A stretch of 64,000 nt of DNA, from positions 62,001 through 126,000 of the forward strand of contig NZ_FNYE01000021.1 of assembly GCF_900108945.1 (NCBI RefSeq). Direction: 5' to 3'. The DNA is from Paraburkholderia diazotrophica (GTDB lineage: Bacteria; Pseudomonadota; Gammaproteobacteria; Burkholderiales; Burkholderiaceae). The stretch's first letter is position 1. Each line of letters starts with the position of its first letter. The notes under the pieces were generated by a model. It searched no databases. It saw only the letters and a list, made by a program, of their open reading frames with translations, and had not been told where the DNA came from. This document shows positions 1 to 9,963 of the stretch, piece by piece. A program made the position numbers and the translations under genes.

Positions 1-587
1 CCGTTCCGTCAGATTTGAGTGGATGCGCGGATTGTGCTGTCCGGAACGCGCGACGATGAATCGATGTTTTTTGATCCGGGGTATGAGGCGGACTCAACTC
101 CGGGTTTCCACTGAGCGAGCGTTATCGGCGACGGAAAGGGTTGAGGTGAGCGTTTTCGGGAGATGCGAAAAGCGGTGGCCAATGTGGCCTGGCGCGAAGC
201 CGACGCGCGATCGACGGGCACTGTTCGCGTCAACGAATCCGAAAGAAGAAGCGTGCGGCCGCGTTTTCGATGGCACGCGCAAACGCTTGTCGCACAAGGC
301 TTTTCGGAGAGTCGAGCGGACTGGCTGAAGAATGTGCGTGGCCGCTTCGACGGGTCGTTCGCACGCCGCTCGAATGCCAGCCCCGCGAGCCTCGACGCAC
401 ATCACGTCGGGCAAAGGTGAGGAATTTCGGGACGTCCGCAACGGTGCGCGCGGCACCGATGCATTCGCTCACTGCACGTCCGGCTCAGACAACGAACGAT
501 GCCGCTTCGGGACAGGAAGGAATGAGAGGAAAGACATCGACGCGCCTATGTGAGCGCGTCATGCATCAGCAAATAACCAGGCACAAC
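1..587. other. left-edge stretch with no supportable gene
   Basis: Several overlapping open frames exist on both strands, but none has a convincing start with ribosome-binding site, a recognisable motif or a natural-looking protein composition; they are arginine/serine-rich in the way expected of GC-rich non-coding DNA. It lies downstream of the H-NS-like gene, which is transcribed towards it. I see nothing else here. Confidence 0.5.
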
Positions 588-878
588 TCATTCGCCGATC
601 AGAAACTTTTCGCGATTCTTACCCGCAAGCCAGGCTGGCGCGCGGCCACGGCCGCTCCAGGTCTCGCCCGTCTTCGGATTGCGATACTTCGGCGGCAACG
701 CAGCCTTGTGCGGCGCGCGTGCCTTTGTCGAGAACCCGAGTTCTTCGGCGGTGATGCCGTACTCGGCGATCTTCTGCTTGATCTCGGCGATCGTCTGCGT
801 GACTTCCTGCTCGCGCGCCTGTTCCATCTCCTTCTGGAGCTTTTCGAGTTGCGCGGTCAACTGTTTGTATGTGGCCAT
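588..878 (-). CDS. H-NS family nucleoid-associated DNA-binding protein
   Basis: A 96-residue protein. The N-terminal half (MATYKQLTAQLEKLQKEMEQ onward) is a charged coiled-coil oligomerisation segment. The C-terminal half carries the H-NS/BpH3-type DNA-binding core, with Y-R-N-P-K-T-G-E-T-W-S-G-R-G-R-A-P-A-W near residues 65-83; the G-R-G-R-A-P hook inserts into the AT-rich minor groove in this family. The start was set at 878 because GGAG lies about 10 nt upstream; the longer frame to 923 adds residues unlike the family. Proteins of this family silence AT-rich, often foreign, DNA. Burkholderia genomes carry many paralogues, so no specific target can be named. It is monocistronic as far as can be seen. 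Confidence 0.9.
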   Translation of the reverse strand: MATYKQLTAQLEKLQKEMEQAREQEVTQTIAEIKQKIAEYGITAEELGFSTKARAPHKAALPPKYRNPKTGETWSGRGRAPAWLAGKNREKFLIGE

Positions 879-1002
879 CTGGCAAGGTCTCCATGCATGT
901 CCGTACGGCAACTGTGACCGCATCGGACGTAAAAAGTGCCGGGTAGGAGTGTAGTGCCGTCAGAAAGGCATCGGTAGTGCGCGTTGTCAAAACATGACGA
1001 AT

Positions 1003-2202
1003 TTAGTCGTCGATCGCATCGTACAGACGACGCTCGAACTCGACGACCATATCGAACGGTTCGACGGAACGTCGCTGTATCAGCATCTGGCCGATCATGT
1101 TCTCGACAGGATCGGCGAACCAGCTGGTGCCGAATGCGCCTGGCCATCCGAACGATCCCGTCGACCGATAGCCGAGCGGCAACTGCTGCGCCGGATCGTC
1201 GACGATGGAAAGGCCGAGGCCGAAGCCCTGCCCCGACCACTGCACGTGTCCGATCGACGGCATCCGGCGCTGGTCGCGCGCGAGAAAATTCGTGCGCATC
1301 AGATCGACGGAGCGATGCGACAGCAGACGCACGTCGCCGACGCGGCCGCGTCCGAGCAGCAGGCGTGCGAACTGCAGATAGTCTTCCGCCGTCGACACGA
1401 GCCCGCCGCCGCCGCTCTGAAAGCGGCGCGGGTTGGCCCAGCGGCTCGCTTGCGGCCGGTCTTCGACGACGCGCCGGCGCGAGTCGGGGTCGATCGCATA
1501 GGCGGTGGCGAGACGCGAAAGCTGCGCGTCGGGCACGCAGAACACTGTGTCGCGCATGCCGAGCGGCTCGAAGATGCGCGTGCGGAAGAAGTCGCCGAGC
1601 GACAGGCCGCTGATCCGGTGGATCAGCACGCCAAGCACATCCGTTGCGATGCCGTAGTGCCAGCGCGAACCGGGATGAAACATCAGCGGCAGCGTCGCGA
1701 TGCGCGCGAGCCATGCATCCGGCCTGTGGCCCGAATCGAATCCATTGAACACGGAAGCGTAGGCATCGGCGAGCGGCCCCGTCGACGTGAAGTGATACGC
1801 GAAACCCGCGCGATGCGTAAGCAGATCGAGCACCGTGATCGGTGCGCGCGCCGGTTCCGTTTGATCGAGCGCGCCGCCGGGATCGCGCAGCACGCACGGC
1901 GCCGACAGTTCCGGCAGCCACTGCGCGACGGGCGCATCGAGCGTAAGGCGGTCTTCTTCGACGAGCATCATGATCGCGGCGCTCGTCACCGGCTTCGTCA
2001 TCGACGCGATGCGAAACAGCGTATCGCGCTGCATCGGCAGGCGCTCGGCTTCGTCGCGCCAGCCGCGCGCGTCGAAGAGCCCCGTCTCGCCGTTTCGCCA
2101 CGCCAGCGTGACGACGCCGGCCACTTCGCCGCGATCGACATAGCCTTGCATTGCATCGGTCAACCGGGCAAGACGCGCGGCCGAGAATCCTGCTCTGTGC
2201 AT
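1003..2202 (-). CDS. serine hydrolase of the class C beta-lactamase/EstB esterase family
   Basis: A 399-residue protein with the serine-beta-lactamase fold. The catalytic S-x-x-K is S-M-T-K (Ser67, Lys70) and the second-motif tyrosine is in W-H-Y-G-I (Tyr183). Length and motif spacing match the EstB/'beta-lactamase-related serine hydrolase' group, whose members are mostly esterases or peptidases rather than true antibiotic-degrading enzymes. No Sec signal peptide is evident (start MHRAGFSAARLARL), so a cytoplasmic esterase is more likely than a periplasmic beta-lactamase. The substrate is unknown. It stands alone between the H-NS-like gene and a small hypothetical gene on the same strand. Confidence 0.85.
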   Translation of the reverse strand: MHRAGFSAARLARLTDAMQGYVDRGEVAGVVTLAWRNGETGLFDARGWRDEAERLPMQRDTLFRIASMTKPVTSAAIMMLVEEDRLTLDAPVAQWLPELSAPCVLRDPGGALDQTEPARAPITVLDLLTHRAGFAYHFTSTGPLADAYASVFNGFDSGHRPDAWLARIATLPLMFHPGSRWHYGIATDVLGVLIHRISGLSLGDFFRTRIFEPLGMRDTVFCVPDAQLSRLATAYAIDPDSRRRVVEDRPQASRWANPRRFQSGGGGLVSTAEDYLQFARLLLGRGRVGDVRLLSHRSVDLMRTNFLARDQRRMPSIGHVQWSGQGFGLGLSIVDDPAQQLPLGYRSTGSFGWPGAFGTSWFADPVENMIGQMLIQRRSVEPFDMVVEFERRLYDAIDD

Positions 2203-2268
2203 CGACAGTCCTCGTGGACAGTTGGCAAGGCGCGCATCGCGCGCGATAACGCGAATGGCGCAGCGCGC

Positions 2269-2472
2269 TCAGCGCTTGTGACGAATTTCGAGTGCGTGCA
2301 GTGCGTCGCTGAGCTTTTGAACACGTCTGACCTGCGACGGCACCAGCGGCGCCAGCGACACCGAATCGATCCGGCTGCGCCAGTATGACAGCGGAATGCC
2401 GTCGGCAGCCGAGATGCGCGATATCACGTGTTCGAGGTGTTCGATATCCTTTTCGATCTGTTCGTGATTCAT
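2269..2472 (-). CDS. small conserved hypothetical protein
   Basis: A 67-residue protein, MNHEQIEKDIEHLEHVISRI onward, helical and charged, with the look of short soluble proteins common in Burkholderia. The start at 2472 has a purine-rich GGGGAAGG immediately upstream, rather close to the ATG; an in-frame upstream start at 2571 would add 33 residues without a better site. No domain is recognised and no function is assigned. It lies 66 nt upstream of the serine hydrolase on the same strand and could be co-transcribed with it. Confidence 0.55.
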   Translation of the reverse strand: MNHEQIEKDIEHLEHVISRISAADGIPLSYWRSRIDSVSLAPLVPSQVRRVQKLSDALHALEIRHKR

Positions 2473-2831
2473 TGCCTTCCCCGTGGTCCCTCGCAAGGCG
2501 TTATTGGCCAGCACGAAATATGCCGTGGAAATCTCGTGCGATCTGGTCTCTATGTCGTCGTGCTGCTGCACGCTTTCCGAAAACCGGATGAGCCGCGTGT
2601 CTGGTGTTTGGCGCCCGTTAGCGCCGCAGAACTTTGCTGCGTTCTTTACCAGGCAATTTATACGAGGAGATCGTTGCGTTCAGTTGGGCGCCGCACGGAA
2701 GTGTCTCGCGCGGCGTGCCGGTGCAACGGTTCGGAGGTGTGCTACGAGGAGATGACGGGCTGCGCGCGCAGCCCAGCGCCGCGGATGAATCCGGCTACGG
2801 TTCTGGAAAGTGGACAGGAAAAACGCGCCGC

Positions 2832-3110
2832 TCACTTGCCTCGGCACGCGTACAACAGGCTGCGTACGCCGTTGTTGGTCGTGGTGCGCATCGTATCGAA
2901 CGCGCCGCCGCACATCGCCTGCGCCTGCTGCTCGCAGTTGTCCGAGCCGGCCGGGCACTGGACGAGCGTAGTCGGCCGGCCGTCCGGTGAGAACAGCGGC
3001 GGCGCGCTGCTGCACGCGGCGAGCGCACCCGTCATCGCCAGCGCGGCGGCAAGCGACGCGCCGCGGACCCAATGCGCCGGGCGCGCCGCGGATGTTTGAC
3101 TGCGTTTCAT
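2832..3110 (-). CDS. small predicted lipoprotein
   Basis: A 92-residue protein with a lipoprotein signal: basic N-terminus, hydrophobic stretch and an A-L-A-A-C lipobox with acylated Cys33, followed by SSAPP. The mature part is about 60 residues and holds four cysteines (C-P-A-G-S-D-N-C, M-C-G-G, Y-A-C-R-G-K), suggesting two disulfides in the periplasm. No named family is recognised. It is followed on the same strand by a Cys-containing exported protein upstream of it (3184-3762), so the two may function in the envelope together; that is inference only. Confidence 0.7.
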   Translation of the reverse strand: MKRSQTSAARPAHWVRGASLAAALAMTGALAACSSAPPLFSPDGRPTTLVQCPAGSDNCEQQAQAMCGGAFDTMRTTTNNGVRSLLYACRGK

Positions 3111-3183
3111 GGAAGACCCCGTTGGCTACTTGTTTTTCGACGAACGCGATTGTGCCATGGCCGCCTTGCGTTGCGTCGTCAGG

Positions 3184-3762
3184 CTACTGCGGCTGTGCAT
3201 CGGGCTTTATGTCGGGCTGTGCAAGCGTCTTGTAGGGCATCGCCCCATGCGCGCCCGTCGCGATGCGCACGAAAACCTGTTCGACGTCGGGGATCGCTTC
3301 CAGTTGCTGTTGCAACGCATGCCTGTCGAACGATGCGGGCGCGCAACCTTCCGCATAGACGAAGCGGCGCTGCACCGTGATCCACAGGCTCGTGCCGTCG
3401 AACGCATGCGGATTCGTCAAGCGCGCGTGAATGGAATCGGCGATCTCCGGGTCGTACATGTACGAGTTCGGCTTCGTGCACTTATGCGCGAGCCAGCACG
3501 TCGTGCCGCGTTCCGCGCGATAGTGCGCGTCGTCCTCCATCTGCGCGCGCGTCATCATCGGACCCAGCGGGACGGGGCAATCGGCGATTGCATGCGAGAG
3601 CGCGAAGAACGGATCGTTGTACCAGTTGCGCCGTTCCGTCGATGCCGCAGCGGAGGCAGCCGGACCGGCCGTCGGCGCCTGCTGCGCATGCAGCACACTG
3701 CAAGTCGCGCTCGCGATGAACAGCATGATGCCCGCACTGATGCCTGCGCCCCGGCGTGTCAT
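3184..3762 (-). CDS. exported protein with a BON-like C-terminal region
   Basis: A 192-residue protein. The start at 3762 is preceded by AGGAGA at the proper distance. It has a typical Sec signal peptide (MTRRGAGISAGIMLFIASAT onward, cleavage after L-H-A-Q). Residues about 105-180 (I-H-A-R-L-T-N ... V-Q-R-R-F-V-Y-A-E-G ... I-P-D-V-E-Q-V-F-V-R-I) resemble the pattern of a BON domain (helix, then strand with 'amp-G-x-V'), found in periplasmic lipid- or protein-binding proteins. The assignment is weak because the glycine signature is poor. Function unknown. It reads convergently with nothing and sits just downstream of the sigma-54 activator. Confidence 0.6.
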   Translation of the reverse strand: MTRRGAGISAGIMLFIASATCSVLHAQQAPTAGPAASAAASTERRNWYNDPFFALSHAIADCPVPLGPMMTRAQMEDDAHYRAERGTTCWLAHKCTKPNSYMYDPEIADSIHARLTNPHAFDGTSLWITVQRRFVYAEGCAPASFDRHALQQQLEAIPDVEQVFVRIATGAHGAMPYKTLAQPDIKPDAQPQ

Positions 3763-3833
3763 GGCCTTGTCTCCTTGTCGCGCTTTCCGTGTCGAATGAC
3801 GATCGTACTGCGCAGCGCCGCTCGCGGCGAGCC

Positions 3834-5303
<1,470 letters not shown>

Positions 5304-5338
5304 GTTGACGCTGTCTCCGTGTAGTCTTTTTTGTAATT

Positions 5339-5375
5339 GTCTCAATTTGTGGACGGATTATCTCACGATTGAGAC
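5339..5375. promoter_or_regulatory. two putative activator (UAS) sites, GTCTC-type dyads
   Basis: Two 16-bp dyad-like sequences start 21 bp apart, about two helical turns. The first (5339-5354) begins GTCTCA and ends GGAC. The second (5360-5375) contains the perfect arms TCTCA/TGAGA around CGAT. A third, nearly perfect copy lies at 5438. They sit between the divergent activator and permease starts, as expected for enhancer sites of the sigma-54 regulator and for its autoregulation. Confidence 0.55.
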
Positions 5376-5437
5376 CTGCAAGAACCCCGCTGGATAGGGT
5401 ATGCTTCGCCGCGTCGAATCCGACGGACGGAAATTTC

Positions 5438-5453
5438 GTCTCGAATTTGAGAC
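5438..5453. promoter_or_regulatory. putative activator (UAS) site, GTCTC-GAATTT-GAGAC
   Basis: A perfect inverted repeat with 5-bp arms GTCTC/GAGAC and a 6-bp spacer. It lies about 96 bp upstream of the -24/-12 promoter at 5549, the usual distance for an enhancer of a sigma-54 activator, and shares its arms with the two sites at 5339 and 5360. Confidence 0.6.
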
Positions 5454-5548
5454 GCTTCTGTTATTCGTTCGAATCGCCGTGCTGCAAATGCGCCCGGTGG
5501 TGCGCCTGTCGATAACCCGTCATGCCGTCGAGCCACGTCTGGCGGGCA

Positions 5549-5564
5549 TGGCACGGAACCTGCG
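5549..5564 (+). promoter_or_regulatory. sigma-54 (-24/-12) promoter of the GntP-type permease
   Basis: TGGCACGGAACCTGCG matches the RpoN consensus TGGCACG-N4-TTGCW, with the invariant GG and GC separated by exactly 10 nt; the single clear deviation is C for T at the first base of the -12 block. It lies about 72 bp before the start codon of the permease and downstream of three dyads, beside a gene for a sigma-54 activator. Confidence 0.75.
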
Positions 5565-5635
5565 TCGACGGGCGCCGGCCGTCGCACCGACCTTCGCGCG
5601 CGTCCACGTAGAACAACCAAGCTTTGGAGACTCAA

Positions 5636-7039
5636 TTGGCTTTTGTCATCGTCCTCGCCGCCCTGGCGTTTCTGATGTTTGCCGCTTATCGCGGCTATAG
5701 CGTGATTCTCGTCGCGCCCATCGCCGCGCTCGGCGCAGTGCTATTCGTCGATCCCGCTGCCGTCGCGCCCGTGTTCACGGGCATCTTCATGGAGAAGATG
5801 GTCGTCTTCGTGAAGCTGTACTTCCCCGTGTTCCTGCTCGGCGCCGTGTTCGGCAAGGTGATCGAACTGTCGGGATTCGCCGCGTCGATCGTGCATTCGG
5901 CAATCCGCTATATCGGCCGCTCGCGCGCGAATGCGGTGATCGTCGCGGTCTGCGCGCTGCTGACTTACGGCGGCGTGTCGCTCTTCGTCGTCGTGTTCGC
6001 GGTGTATCCGTTCGCGGCCGAACTGTATCGCCAGAGCAATATTCCGAAACGCCTGATGCCGGGCGCGATCGCACTGGGCGCGTTCTCGTTCACGATGGAT
6101 TCGCTGCCGGGCACGCCGCAGATCCAGAACATCATTCCGTCGACGTTCTTCAAGACGACCGCGTGGGCCGCGCCGGCGCTCGGCATCGCGGGGTCGCTGT
6201 TCATCATCGTCGTCGGACTGACGTTCCTCGAATGGCGCCGCCGCTCGGCGATGGCGAAGGGCGAAGGCTACGGCACGTCGCTCGTCAACGAGCCGGAGCG
6301 CGTCGAAACCGACCGTCTGCCGAATCCGCTGCTGGCGATTGCCCCGCTGATTCTCGTCGGCGTCGCGAACTTTGGGCTCACGCGCATGATTCCCGACTGG
6401 TACGGCGCGAGCTACACCGTTGCACCCGAAGTGCTGCCGGGCAACCACGGCGCGGCCGTGACGGCGACGATCAAGTCGGTCGTCGCGATCTGGTCGGTGG
6501 AAGGCGCGCTGCTGCTCGGCATTCTGCTCGTCGTCATCACCGCGTTTGGCCGCGTGCAGGAACGTTTCGCATCGGGCACGAAAGCGGCTGTCGGCGGCGC
6601 GTTGCTGGCTTCGCTGAACACCGCATCGGAGTACGGCTTCGGCGGCGTGGTCGCGGCGCTGCCCGGCTTCCTCGTGGTCAGCGATGCGCTCAAGAGTATT
6701 CCGAATCCGCTCGTGAATGCGGCTGTGTCGGTGAGCTCGCTGGCGGGCATCACGGGATCGGCGTCGGGCGGCATGAGCATCGCGCTCGCGGCGATGTCGG
6801 ATCTGTTCATCAAGGGCGCGGAGGCCGCGCATATTCCGATGGAAGTGCTGCATCGCGTGGTCGCGATGGCGAGCGGCGGCATGGACACGCTGCCGCACAA
6901 CGGCGCCGTGATTACGCTGCTGGCTGTCACGGGGCTGACGCATCGCGAGTCGTACCGCGACATCTTCGCCGTCACGGTGATCAAGACACTCGCTGTGTTC
7001 TTCGTGATCGCGCTTTACTACGCGACGGGGCTGGTTTAG
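5636..7039 (+). CDS. GntP family permease
   Basis: A 467-residue integral membrane protein with about 12 hydrophobic segments, matching the GntP (gluconate/organic acid:H+ symporter) family. Recognisable parts are L-T-Y-G-G-V-S-L-F-V-V-V-F in an early helix, D-S-L-P-G-T-P-Q-I-Q-N near the middle and G-G-M-D-T-L-P-H-N-G-A near the C-terminus. I chose the TTG at 5636 because GGAGA ends 5 nt before it; the TTG at 5624 overlaps this ribosome-binding site. Transcription probably comes from the -24/-12 promoter at 5549 under the divergent activator. The substrate cannot be read from sequence; GntP relatives move gluconate or short hydroxy/keto acids such as 3-hydroxybutyrate. Confidence 0.9.
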   Translation: MAFVIVLAALAFLMFAAYRGYSVILVAPIAALGAVLFVDPAAVAPVFTGIFMEKMVVFVKLYFPVFLLGAVFGKVIELSGFAASIVHSAIRYIGRSRANAVIVAVCALLTYGGVSLFVVVFAVYPFAAELYRQSNIPKRLMPGAIALGAFSFTMDSLPGTPQIQNIIPSTFFKTTAWAAPALGIAGSLFIIVVGLTFLEWRRRSAMAKGEGYGTSLVNEPERVETDRLPNPLLAIAPLILVGVANFGLTRMIPDWYGASYTVAPEVLPGNHGAAVTATIKSVVAIWSVEGALLLGILLVVITAFGRVQERFASGTKAAVGGALLASLNTASEYGFGGVVAALPGFLVVSDALKSIPNPLVNAAVSVSSLAGITGSASGGMSIALAAMSDLFIKGAEAAHIPMEVLHRVVAMASGGMDTLPHNGAVITLLAVTGLTHRESYRDIFAVTVIKTLAVFFVIALYYATGLV

Positions 7040-7090
7040 GGATTGACGGCGTAGGGCGCGTGGCTCGCGCGCCCTTCCCGTTGCAATCGA

Positions 7091-7117
7091 GGCGACCCAT
7101 TGGGTCGCCTTTTGTTT
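7091..7117 (+). terminator. rho-independent terminator after the GntP-type gene
   Basis: A perfect 8-bp stem GGCGACCC/GGGTCGCC with a 3-nt loop, followed by TTTTGTTTTTTT. It lies about 50 nt downstream of the permease stop codon. Confidence 0.9.
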
Positions 7118-7256
7118 TTTTGCGGCCGATAACGACACTGCGCTCAACACCGCGAGCGATCGGGCGATCAGGCGCTTCCGGGGCGCTGCCGCTCGCGGCG
7201 CGTCCTCGCATTCGTCACACTGCCGCGTTCGCGCGAAGGCGAAAAAGTCGCTGCCG

Positions 7257-7496
7257 CTAATGACGCATCGACTCCGGCAACGACAACAGCAACGCGGTCA
7301 CGTCCATGTCTTCGTCGAGCTCGGGCCAGAAAAGCTGCTGCTTGTCGAGCGAAATGGCGAAGTGCTCGCGCTCCGTGTCGGTGGCCGCGGCGAGTGTCGG
7401 AAACCAGTTGAGGGGAAATTCGACGGCACGGCCGTCGGCCAGGTCGAGAAACAGGTGTGCACTGTCGAAATGCACATCGACGGCATCAGCGCGCAT
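7257..7496 (-). CDS. DUF2442-like small protein
   Basis: A 79-residue protein. The pattern (V-D-V-H-F-D-S-A-H-L-F-L-D-L-A-D-G-R-A-V-E-F-P-L-N-W-F-P-T-L then E-R-E-H-F-A-I-S ... F-W-P-E-L-D-E-D) is that of DUF2442 proteins, whose C-terminal W-P-x-L-D-E-D-I/M is characteristic. Start at 7496 is preceded by GGAGA 4-5 nt away; an upstream TTG would add five residues. Members of this family often sit next to DUF4160 genes as possible toxin-antitoxin pairs, but no such partner is visible here. Function unknown. Confidence 0.7.
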   Translation of the reverse strand: MRADAVDVHFDSAHLFLDLADGRAVEFPLNWFPTLAAATDTEREHFAISLDKQQLFWPELDEDMDVTALLLSLPESMRH

Positions 7497-7597
7497 GATC
7501 GTCTCCGGCAAGATCCAATCAAACGATAGTCGGGCGATGCGCGCGCTTCAAGCGCATTGCGCGGGGCCCGAACAGAATTTCGCCGGCGCCCGCGCGC

Positions 7598-7852
7598 TCA
7601 CATTTCGGGCCGCGCGAGATCGCCTTCGACGATATGCTCGCCGTACACCTGAGCCGCCGCGAGCGCTTCCTCTTTGGTTGGAAAAGGGCCGAGATCGGGT
7701 GCGCCGTCGAACGGAAACAGCAGACGTCCGTCCGTCTTGCGCACGACGCGCAGCACGCCGAAAAAGCGCCGGTAGCCGGCAAGCTTCGAGCCCGCGCTGA
7801 CTTCGAAATCGCTCTCGCTCTTGCCGGGGACACTGGGAATGAAACCGCTCAT
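7598..7852 (-). CDS. small conserved hypothetical protein (DUF6723-like)
   Basis: An 84-residue soluble protein: G-Y-R-R-F-F-G-V-L-R-V-V-R-K-T-D-G-R-L-L-F-P-F-D-G-A-P-D followed by a helix with K-E-E-A-L-A-A-A-Q. The pattern suggests a small beta-rich domain with a final helix, as in short Burkholderia proteins grouped as DUF6723. Only a weak AAGAAG ribosome-binding site precedes the ATG. It lies 101 nt upstream of the DUF2442-like gene on the same strand. Function unknown. Confidence 0.6.
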   Translation of the reverse strand: MSGFIPSVPGKSESDFEVSAGSKLAGYRRFFGVLRVVRKTDGRLLFPFDGAPDLGPFPTKEEALAAAQVYGEHIVEGDLARPEM

Positions 7853-7941
7853 GATGACTTCTTGAATGCGTGAACTGTCGTGCAGAAAGCGCTATTTTCG
7901 CATGGTCATCGTGAGTGATTCATGTCGGCGTGCACGCGCGT

Positions 7942-9963
7942 TCATCGATGAGTCGGCGTGTCGCCCGGACGTTCGTTGATATATGGCGCGACGTCGCGCT
8001 CCTCCAGCGCGTCGCCGAGCTTCATGCGCAGGAAGCTGCTCGTCGTGTAGCGCGTCACGCCCGAATAGAACGTGTTGACGAGCTTCGTCACCATCGCCGA
8101 ATAGCTGGGGATCAGCTCGGGATTGATCGAGAAGTTGTCGTAGTTGATGATCGCCTGCGGCTTGATCCGCACGCCCGACAAGCGCGACTCGACCTCCTGC
8201 CGGATCGCGTCCACCTGTTCCGCCGACGTCACCTGCAAGCCCTCGAAGTTCACGAAGAACATATTCTTCTCGGCGTCGTAATTGAAGCGCTCTTCGAGCG
8301 GCAGGCATAAGAGCATCGTGCGCAAGCCCATCGGCCCGGCGCGAAAGATACGCTCGTCCATCAGACGCGGCGGCCGCTCGATGATCGGCGTAAAGCCCAT
8401 CTGCGCAACGATGTCGTTCTGCACGTCGATGCCGGGCGCGACTTCCGTCAGTTCGAGACCGTGCGGCGTCAGCGCGAACACGCAGCGCTCGGTGATGTAC
8501 AGCACCGGCTGTCCGCGCTTTGCCGCATATTCGCCGCTGAACGTGCGGTGCTCGACTTCGTCGACGAACTTCTGGCTCGCGCCCTCGCGATTGATCCGCA
8601 GGCGGCCGTCTGCAATCGTCACATCGAGATTGCCCGCGTTGAACGTGCCGACGAACACGACGCGCTTCGCGCTCTGGCTGATGTTGATGAAGCCGCCCGC
8701 GCCCGCGAGCTTCGGCCCGAACTTGCTGACGTTCAGATTGCCCTGGCGATCGGCCTGCGCGAGCCCTAGAAAGGCGACATCGAGACCGCCGCCATCATAG
8801 AAGTCGAACTGATACGGCTGATCGATGATTGCCTGCGTATTCGTCGCCGCGCCGAAATTCAGCCCGCCCGCCGGAATGCCGCCGATCACGCCGGGCTCCG
8901 TCGTCATCGTGAAGAGGTCAATCACGCCTTCCTCGTTCGCGACGTTCGCGATCCCTTCCGGCATGCCGATGCCCAGGTTCACGACGCTGTTCGCCATCAG
9001 TTCCATCGCGGCGCGCCGCGCGATGACCTTGCGCTCGGTGAGTTCCATCGCGGGCACTGAATTGGCGGGCACGCGCAGCTCGCTGGCGAACGCGGGCGAA
9101 TAAGGTTCGGCAAACGTCTGCCAGTGATGCTCGGGCCGCGCGACCACGACGCAATCGACCATGATTCCCGGAATCTTCACCTGACGCGGATTGAGCGTGT
9201 TCGTATCGGCGAGCCGCTCGACCTGCACGATCACGATGCCGCCCGAATTGCGCGCCGCCATCGCAATTGCGAGCGCTTCGAGCGTGAGCGCCTCGCGCTC
9301 CATCGTGACGTTGCCGCTCGCGTCGGCCGTCGTGCCGCGAATGATCGCGACGTCGATCGGGAAGGTCTTGTAGAACAGATGCTCGTTGCCGCCGATGTGG
9401 ATCAGCTCGACCAGGTCTTCCGTCGTCCGCGTGTTCAGCTTGCCGCCGCCATGACGCGGATCGACGAACGTGCCGAGGCCGATCGTCGACAGATGCCCCG
9501 GCTTGCCCGCGGCGATATCGCGGAACAGATGCGAAATGACGCCTTGCGGCAGGTTGTACGCCTCGATGCGCCCGTCGATGGCAAGCTGCTGCAGCTTCGG
9601 CACCAGTCCCCAATGCCCGCCGATCACGCGGCGCACGAGCCCTTCGTGCGCGAGATGGTTCAGCCCTTTCGCCTTGCCGTCGCCCTGGCCCGCCGCGTAC
9701 ACGAGCGTCAGATCGAGATGCGCGTTCGACGCGTCCGGCGTGCCCAATGCACCTGGCCCGCCCGACGTCGCCGCGTTCGCGTCGAAGAAGCGTTCTTCCA
9801 GCGCGATCGCCACTTCCTCCGCAAAGCCGACGCCGACGAAACCGCCCGTCGCGACGGTATCGCCGGGCCGGATCAGTTCGACGGCGGCGCGTGCGCTGAC
9901 CACCTTGTCGCGCGCGACGTTGCGCTCGGTAACGGGAAACGGGTACTGGAATACGGCGCGCAT
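7942..9963 (-). CDS. acyl-CoA:acetate/3-ketoacid-type CoA-transferase (family I, fused subunits)
   Basis: A 673-residue protein that joins both CoA-transferase halves in one chain. The N-terminal half starts V-S-A-R-A-A-V-E-L-I-R-P-G-D-T-V-A-T-G-G-F-V, the CoA-binding glycine region. The second half has N-L-G-I-G-M-P-E-G-I-A and the catalytic glutamate in T-T-E-P-G-V-I-G-G. About 150 residues follow the catalytic core, longer than propionate CoA-transferase (about 520) and seen in a Burkholderia/Ralstonia subgroup. GGAGA precedes the ATG. The enzyme should move CoA between short acyl groups; donor and acceptor are not deducible. Two small genes separate it from the GntP-type permease, so a shared role in short-chain acid use is possible but unproven. 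Confidence 0.88.
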   Translation of the reverse strand: MRAVFQYPFPVTERNVARDKVVSARAAVELIRPGDTVATGGFVGVGFAEEVAIALEERFFDANAATSGGPGALGTPDASNAHLDLTLVYAAGQGDGKAKGLNHLAHEGLVRRVIGGHWGLVPKLQQLAIDGRIEAYNLPQGVISHLFRDIAAGKPGHLSTIGLGTFVDPRHGGGKLNTRTTEDLVELIHIGGNEHLFYKTFPIDVAIIRGTTADASGNVTMEREALTLEALAIAMAARNSGGIVIVQVERLADTNTLNPRQVKIPGIMVDCVVVARPEHHWQTFAEPYSPAFASELRVPANSVPAMELTERKVIARRAAMELMANSVVNLGIGMPEGIANVANEEGVIDLFTMTTEPGVIGGIPAGGLNFGAATNTQAIIDQPYQFDFYDGGGLDVAFLGLAQADRQGNLNVSKFGPKLAGAGGFINISQSAKRVVFVGTFNAGNLDVTIADGRLRINREGASQKFVDEVEHRTFSGEYAAKRGQPVLYITERCVFALTPHGLELTEVAPGIDVQNDIVAQMGFTPIIERPPRLMDERIFRAGPMGLRTMLLCLPLEERFNYDAEKNMFFVNFEGLQVTSAEQVDAIRQEVESRLSGVRIKPQAIINYDNFSINPELIPSYSAMVTKLVNTFYSGVTRYTTSSFLRMKLGDALEERDVAPYINERPGDTPTHR

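Noticed and set aside
857..2101. Long open frame of 414 codons antiparallel/shifted to the serine hydrolase
   Set aside because: Arginine-rich composition typical of a shadow frame in GC-rich DNA; the other frame has intact S-x-x-K and tyrosine motifs.
1003..2202. True antibiotic-resistance beta-lactamase
   Set aside because: No signal peptide, and motif context is that of EstB-like esterases; resistance cannot be claimed.
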